The translations under genes and the position numbers were made by a program. From assembly GCA_018398585.1 (NCBI GenBank), contig JAGTTD010000001.1:31757438-31821437 (forward strand): a DNA stretch of 64,000 bases, read 5' to 3'. Each line of letters begins with the position of its first letter. Position 1 is the stretch's first letter. The stretch is from Simmondsia chinensis (lineage: Eukaryota > Streptophyta > Magnoliopsida > Caryophyllales > Simmondsiaceae). The notes below the pieces were generated by a model. That model saw only the letters and a list, made by a program, of their open reading frames with translations, was not told the origin of the DNA and did no database searches. Below are positions 60,232 through 64,000 of this stretch, in pieces.

Positions 60232-60311
60232 GAACTCCAAAATTAAGCGTGCTTGGACGAGAGTAGTACTAGGATGGGTGACCTCCTAGGAAGTCCTCAT
60301 GTTGCCAACCC
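60232..60311 (+). pseudogene. 5S rRNA fragment (about nt 41 to 3' end)
   Basis: GAACTCC, then TTAAGCGTGCTTGG, GAGAGTAGTACTAGGATGGG and TGACCTCCT.GGAAGTCCTC.T show near-identity to plant 5S rRNA from about nucleotide 41 to the 3' end. The internal polymerase III promoter boxes (A, intermediate and C) fall within it. Most differences are G-to-A changes. The first 40 or so nucleotides are missing, so it cannot make 5S rRNA. Confidence 0.92.
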
Positions 60312-60445
60312 TATAAGGCTAGGAGTCCTCAGAAACAGCCTCTCGGCAGGGTTACACCCTAAAGGGGTAAGGCTGCGTACATCCACCCCTCCCAAACCCC
60401 GCCTATGCAGGAGTCCTTTAGGCACTGCGTCTGTTGTTTTTGTTG
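60232..60445 (+). mobile_element. SINE-like retroposon: 5S rRNA head joined to an Au-type SINE body
   Basis: This 214-bp insertion has near-direct repeats on both sides: TAGAGGGGATAGCACATTC (60213-60231) and TAGAGGGGATGACGCATTC (60446-60464), 16 of 19 matching. That is the signature of LINE-driven retroposition. The first 80 bp is 5S rRNA sequence. The middle (60312-60350) resembles the B-box side of a tRNA-derived SINE (GGAGTCCTCAGAAACAGCC). 60361-60432 carries GGGGTAAGGCTGCGTACA, ACCCCTCCCAAACCCCGCC and a GCACTG end, close to the conserved 3' part of Au-type plant SINEs as I know it. The tail is TTGTTTTTGTTG. It interrupts LINE ORF1. Confidence 0.75.
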
Positions 60446-60879
60446 TAGAGGGGATGACGCATTCAAGGCCCATTGAGCCCCAAAGAGAGGTGGCAATAGC
60501 CGTATAATATGAAAGCGCAACCCAACCGCCAATGAAATGACCAATGATACAACAGCTCCATTTTGCGAACCTAGAGCTATATCATCACGAGAGATTGTTG
60601 TCACGGTAGTACCATTATCAGTCTTAGGTGGAACATAGGAGAGAGTGCCAACCGACGAGACACAAATACGATCATACCATGAGTCAAACGACTCTCTCGA
60701 GCTCTAATCCCGAAAATCATTAACTAACCAATCCCGAAACAACTCATCATCTCTATAAGCATTATCCGAAGCGATGAAAACGAGCCTAAGAACCGAAAAA
60801 GCACACACAAAAATAGGTGGAACAAGAAGAAAATGTCTTCAACAACCCATGTAACTACCTTGCACACATTCTAACAACC

Positions 60880-61120
60880 CAACAAACTCAACCAACCACC
60901 AACATTCCAAGGCCAACCACCACCACACCAGCCACCATCACCACCACCCAAGCTCACCGTACGCTTGACCACCACCATGAAACACCCACACTCCACCAAC
61001 CACCCCCACCACCAACAAACCCACGGATCACCATCAAGCAACACCACCAACCCCACCAAGAATCAAACCACAACCACCATCAATTCAAGCACAAGCACCA
61101 CCAACCCACCACCAAAACAA
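60880..61120. repeat. ACC/CCA-rich low-complexity tract
   Basis: The sense strand is dominated by CCACCA, ACCACC and CAACCA words. Long open frames across it (T/H/P/Q-rich) are products of composition. It lies in the presumed 5' leader of the antisense LINE. Confidence 0.85.
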
Positions 61121-61869
61121 ACTACCAAGAATATGTTCAAGAAAATGATAACGAGGGAAGAGCAATGGCAGCCCAGTAGCAACACAATGATTAATGGACA
61201 AAGAATGCACAACCAAACACAATCAAAGCTTGATCCAACTTTACCAAACCTCAACCAAAAGGATCATTCAATCAAAAGGCATCATTCAAAAATCCAAAGT
61301 ATAAGGAAGAAACAAAGGATCTTCCAAGTATAAGGCCGAAACAGGGTAAAGAAGCAACCCCAAGAAATCCAAGCACAAATGAAGCACGAATACTCCAATT
61401 GAGGATTGAATAACACAAAGACCAGTACGATTTGTAAGAAGGAGGCTCTTACTAAGATATTGCTCGCAAGGAGGAGGAAATCACTTCAAGAACCAAGAGA
61501 GAGAAACCCAAGTAGGAGAGAGAAAGACATCACCATCACCATAGCCACCATGACAAGTGGGCCATGAGAGCAAGAGGAGGAAGCCACCAGGTGATCCGTG
61601 GTTGACAACCAGTGAAAAGAGCACTGAAAACGCGTCCTACGCAATCAACACTTTCATCCTCAAGCGCCCTCTCTCACCATGTGTTTCACCCTCAAAACAT
61701 GATCAAAATGGCTATATGCATAGTCTCTAAGGAAGAGGAGAACATGAGGGCCACAAAGATGCAAGGAGCGCCACCATACGAGCTTGCACATGCTATCACG
61801 CACCTCCAAAAGATGGGGGAAAAAGTTCCCACGCGCCACCCCAAATTCTAGGGGTTCTTTCTACTTTCT

Positions 61870-62415
61870 CTCTCTAGACTTCACAAGTGATCCCACAAAA
61901 TCTCTAGCCCTTAACAAGTACTTGAAAATATGTTTTACTGTTGTCTAGTGCATAATACCTAGATTAGACTAGTATCTACTAACCATGCCAACTGCAAAGT
62001 ATATATCAGATCTTGTACCTAACATCGCATACATAAGGCTTCCCACAACTGAAGCATATGGAACACTCATATATCCTTTCTCTTGAAATGTCCTAGAACA
62101 TTGTTATAAAGAAAGAGGCACTCCATGCCTGAAAAGCAATAAACCCTTCTTGGAATTCGCCATGTTAAATTTGGACCATACTTTGTTTATGTAGGTAGCC
62201 TGAGACAGACTCAACATCCTATTCTTACGATCTCACAGAAGCTTGATCCTAAGAATATAGCTGGCTTCTCCTAAGTTTTTCATATCAAACTAACTTGACA
62301 ACCAAATCTTAACAACCAATAAAACTCCCACATCATTCCTAATGAGTAGGATATCATCCGCATACAATACTAAAAAAGTCACTTCATTCTCTGTATTGCG
62401 CTTATACAAGCATGC
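61870..62415 (-). pseudogene. copia RT/RNase H fragment
   Basis: In antisense order: ENEVTFLVLYADDILLIRND (catalytic YADD, near 62390-62340), VGVLLVVKIWLS, then KNRMLSLSQATYINKV, NMANSKKGLLLFRHGVPLS, YMSVPYASVVGSLMYAMLGT and TVKHIFKYL. It covers the same pol segment as 57430-57830, so it derives from a different copy of a related element. It is cut on the right by an LTR at 62416 and on the left by LINE sequence. Confidence 0.85.
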
Positions 62416-64000
62416 TGTTAGAATTAGTGTCCTGGAAAACCCAATTAGTTAGTTTTAATTATTAAATAAATGAAATTATTTTATTTATTTATTATCTGAT
62501 TATGTTTTAAGAGTCAAACATGCGTGTGATTGTTTTATAAAATATTCTATGAGATGTACGTAGTCCAAGATGATATGTCGGATTTGGTTTAAGTGGTCAA
62601 TGAGATTGAACCAAAAATAGACTCAGATCAGACTATTGATATGTTGTTAAAGTATATTTGTAGTCAATGATAAGTTTGGATAACTTATCTGATAAGACTA
62701 GAATAAGATACTTTTGATGACTTCCCTTAGTCATGTGGATAGGGATCCAAGAGTATCATGTTGATGTTGTCAATAAGATTGGAACACTGAGTAGGGCCAC
62801 TTAAATTATTTGTTTCTTAACTTCTATCAAAAATAATTAATTCTATAAGACAATAACTCTAAATTCAGGAAACGGTATAAATTTGTGCAAGGACTGTTCG
62901 TTGCTTTAATGTGCCAAAAGGATTAGTCAAAGTGCGTTAACTTGAATCTTACGTGCGTTGGGTAATGGCATAATGTGTGACAAGAACAGTTGTTTACATG
63001 GAATCTATAGTCTCTAATGAGATAAAGATGTCCTCTTAGTTGATTCGCAAATATATGAACTGATTCTAGAATTTTTTACCGAAGTATTTCATATGTTTGA
63101 CATTTGGAATTGATGTGAAAATTGTTTATGTATTATTGAATTGTTCGAGAAGGGGAGTTTGGAACTACGGCGATAGATGTGAGAAAAATAATAATAGTAG
63201 TTAAAGTAGTTTTTTGTTCACGGATAGGAGTTAATTGTGGTAATAAAAGTTATTTGGAAAATTCTTGAGTAAATATGTTTAATTCTGGAGTGCAACAAAA
63301 CTTATTTAGGAGAATTAAGTTTTACTAAATGGTAATCAATTGTTATCATGAGATGATAATTAGATTTGACCAATTTAGAGCTAGAGTTAGATTATCTATG
63401 AGGTTTCTTGCCAAATCTCAACTTAAGCATTGTTTCAAAATATTTAAAAGTAAATTAATAAGATAAATTATTTATCTATGAAATAAATAAATTTTTATGT
63501 TAAACTAAATTCATGAAATGAATTTAAACATGTAGGAATTTGAACAAAAATAAATAAAAAAATTAAAAAAATAAAATAAAATAAACTGGGCCGCGTATGA
63601 GGACTAGGCTAGGGTGGGATTGATCGGTGGCAAAAGCCGCAGACCATTCACACATGAACACGTGTCAAGAGTCCCTTAAGGACATAGCTGAGTGGTAGTG
63701 AACTCTGGTTGCCAACGAGATGGCCCGGGTTTCGAATCCCACAAAGCTCATAATGTGAGCCTCTTTATGAGGAGTTTATGGAATTTATCCCCTCCCCCCC
63801 TTCCCATATCCTTACCAATGTAAAAAAAAAAAATATGAACACGTGTCAAGAAGCCATGAATAGGTATATGTTTATTCGTGTGCTTCTGATTCCACCAATG
63901 TGAGAATGACAAGTGACGCGTCTAAGCAACTAATTTTGTTTATAAATATACACGGCTTTGCTGTGAGTATTTATATATATTACGGTTTTGGAACTTGGTT
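62416..64000 (+). repeat. Long copia LTR (copy C), runs off the window
   Basis: It starts TGTTAGAATTAGTGTCC at 62416, interrupting a copia RT. It is homologous to the reverse complement of copies A and B (TTTGGTTTAAGTGGTCAATG, AACTTAATTCTCC-type blocks). TATAAATA is at 63941-63948. A SINE is inserted at 63671-63834. Its 3' end is outside the window. Confidence 0.8.
63671..63834 (+). mobile_element. tRNA-derived SINE
   Basis: This 164-bp insertion is flanked by a perfect 17-bp duplication ATGAACACGTGTCAAGA (63654-63670 and 63835-63851). The A box TAGCTGAGTGG is at 63685-63695 and the B box GGTTTCGAATCCC at 63728-63740. A C-rich stretch and a 12-base A tail close it. The spacing between boxes is tRNA-like and there is no tRNA acceptor-stem pairing after the B box, so it is a SINE and not a tRNA gene. 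Confidence 0.92.

Larger units (their letters stand above)
59840..60815 (-). pseudogene. LINE ORF1, DUF4283 domain
   Basis: In antisense order, SVGTLSYVPPKTDNGTTVTT (60640-60600) is followed by LWGSMGLECVIPSKKEYAF (across the SINE), FRFCSYEDADTVL, stop, GGPWHLKGCHLSLHHWLL (about 60190-60100), EPSFLPIWIQIHGLHAPLW, and LSSVASVVGKPLYMDKPTLD, then CVCVKINAKKFLPSSLEIDF (60062-59850). This is the DUF4283 pattern of plant LINE ORF1 proteins. The usual CX2CX4HX4C knuckle after it is not recognisable. Stops and frameshifts occur. The SINE at 60232-60445 splits the codons for ECVIPSK. Confidence 0.85.
58600..61880 (-). mobile_element. L1-type LINE, ORF1 region only
   Basis: Antisense: a probable 5' leader (61880-60820; partly ACC-rich on the sense strand), then ORF1 with a DUF4283 nucleic-acid-binding domain, an ORF1 C-terminal part rich in G and P codons (59800-59320), and a tail with VDLGWGAVTSSPRHSRRAKG (58905-58790). 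No ORF2 is present before copia sequence begins at about 58590. Two insertions lie inside: a dispersed repeat (58940-59310) and a 5S-headed SINE (60232-60445). The outer borders are approximate. Confidence 0.65.

Noticed and set aside
60232..60311. Functional 5S rRNA gene
   Set aside because: The first 40 or so nucleotides are missing, there is no T-run terminator directly after nt 120, and it is part of a duplicated-target insertion.
60232..60311. Cassandra-type TRIM LTR (which also carries 5S sequence)
   Set aside because: No TG...CA LTR ends or second LTR nearby, and the sequence after 5S resembles an Au SINE instead.
60817..61333. Two 120-codon sense frames rich in T, H, P, Q and N
   Set aside because: They come from the ACC/CCA low-complexity tract; no domain, and they overlap each other in different frames.
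63685..63740. Possible tRNA gene from A and B boxes
   Set aside because: No acceptor-stem pairing, an A tail and a 17-bp duplication show it to be a SINE.
1..64000. Host genes, CRISPR arrays, bacterial or organelle features
   Set aside because: No intact host ORF, splice-supported exon set, regular spacer array or organellar gene could be supported.

Overview
This is plant nuclear DNA, almost certainly from an angiosperm. It is AT-rich, and almost everything recognisable in it is plant transposable-element sequence: Ty3/gypsy elements (Tekay-like and Reina-like chromoviruses, Athila, probably Tat/Retand), Ty1/copia elements, L1-type LINEs, SINEs, and MULE, hAT and Harbinger MITEs. Families such as plant mobile domain (PMD) ORFs, Athila with a tRNA-Asp-type primer site, and an Au-type SINE tail point to a flowering plant. 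I cannot name the species. I found no intact host gene. Every recognisable coding region is a broken transposon ORF.

Layout: 0.7-5.3 kb holds an antisense PMD ORF and an LTR that is split by a 2.66-kb deleted gypsy element (TSD GATTT). 7.1-18.8 kb is one gypsy element torn apart by at least six insertions: a hAT MITE in gag; a copia LTR between gag and protease that itself carries a Harbinger-like MITE and a gag-only gypsy element; and a MULE MITE in RNase H that contains a second MULE MITE. 19.7-23.5 kb is a dispersed repeat hit by a copia element with 157-bp LTRs (TSD AAAGG). 24.0-28.8 kb holds a MULE-like MITE, a second hAT MITE, an antisense Athila remnant and a gypsy integrase tail.

29.0-34.5 kb is a 5.5-kb copia element (TSD AAAGG) with a duplicated 3' end. 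34.97-48.19 kb is a Reina-like chromovirus whose protease/RT junction is interrupted by an 8.06-kb Tekay-like chromovirus on the opposite strand (36.75-44.80 kb). 48.7-54.9 kb is a broken MULE MITE carrying two oppositely oriented Athila LTRs, a LINE 3' end, and an Athila in which the primer site is joined almost directly to reverse transcriptase. 55.1-58.6 kb is a long-LTR copia 3' end. 58.6-61.9 kb is an antisense LINE ORF1 region. 61.9-64.0 kb is another copia RT piece cut by an LTR of the same long-LTR family, and that LTR carries a tRNA-type SINE.

The most notable item is at 60232-60445. It is a short retroposon inserted in LINE ORF1 with about 19-bp target-site duplications. Its head is the 3' two-thirds of 5S rRNA, including the internal promoter, and its body and tail resemble an Au-type plant SINE. 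It may be a 5S/tRNA chimeric SINE.

All coordinates of degraded elements come from reading by eye. LTR/TSD borders are firm where TSDs are quoted and approximate elsewhere.
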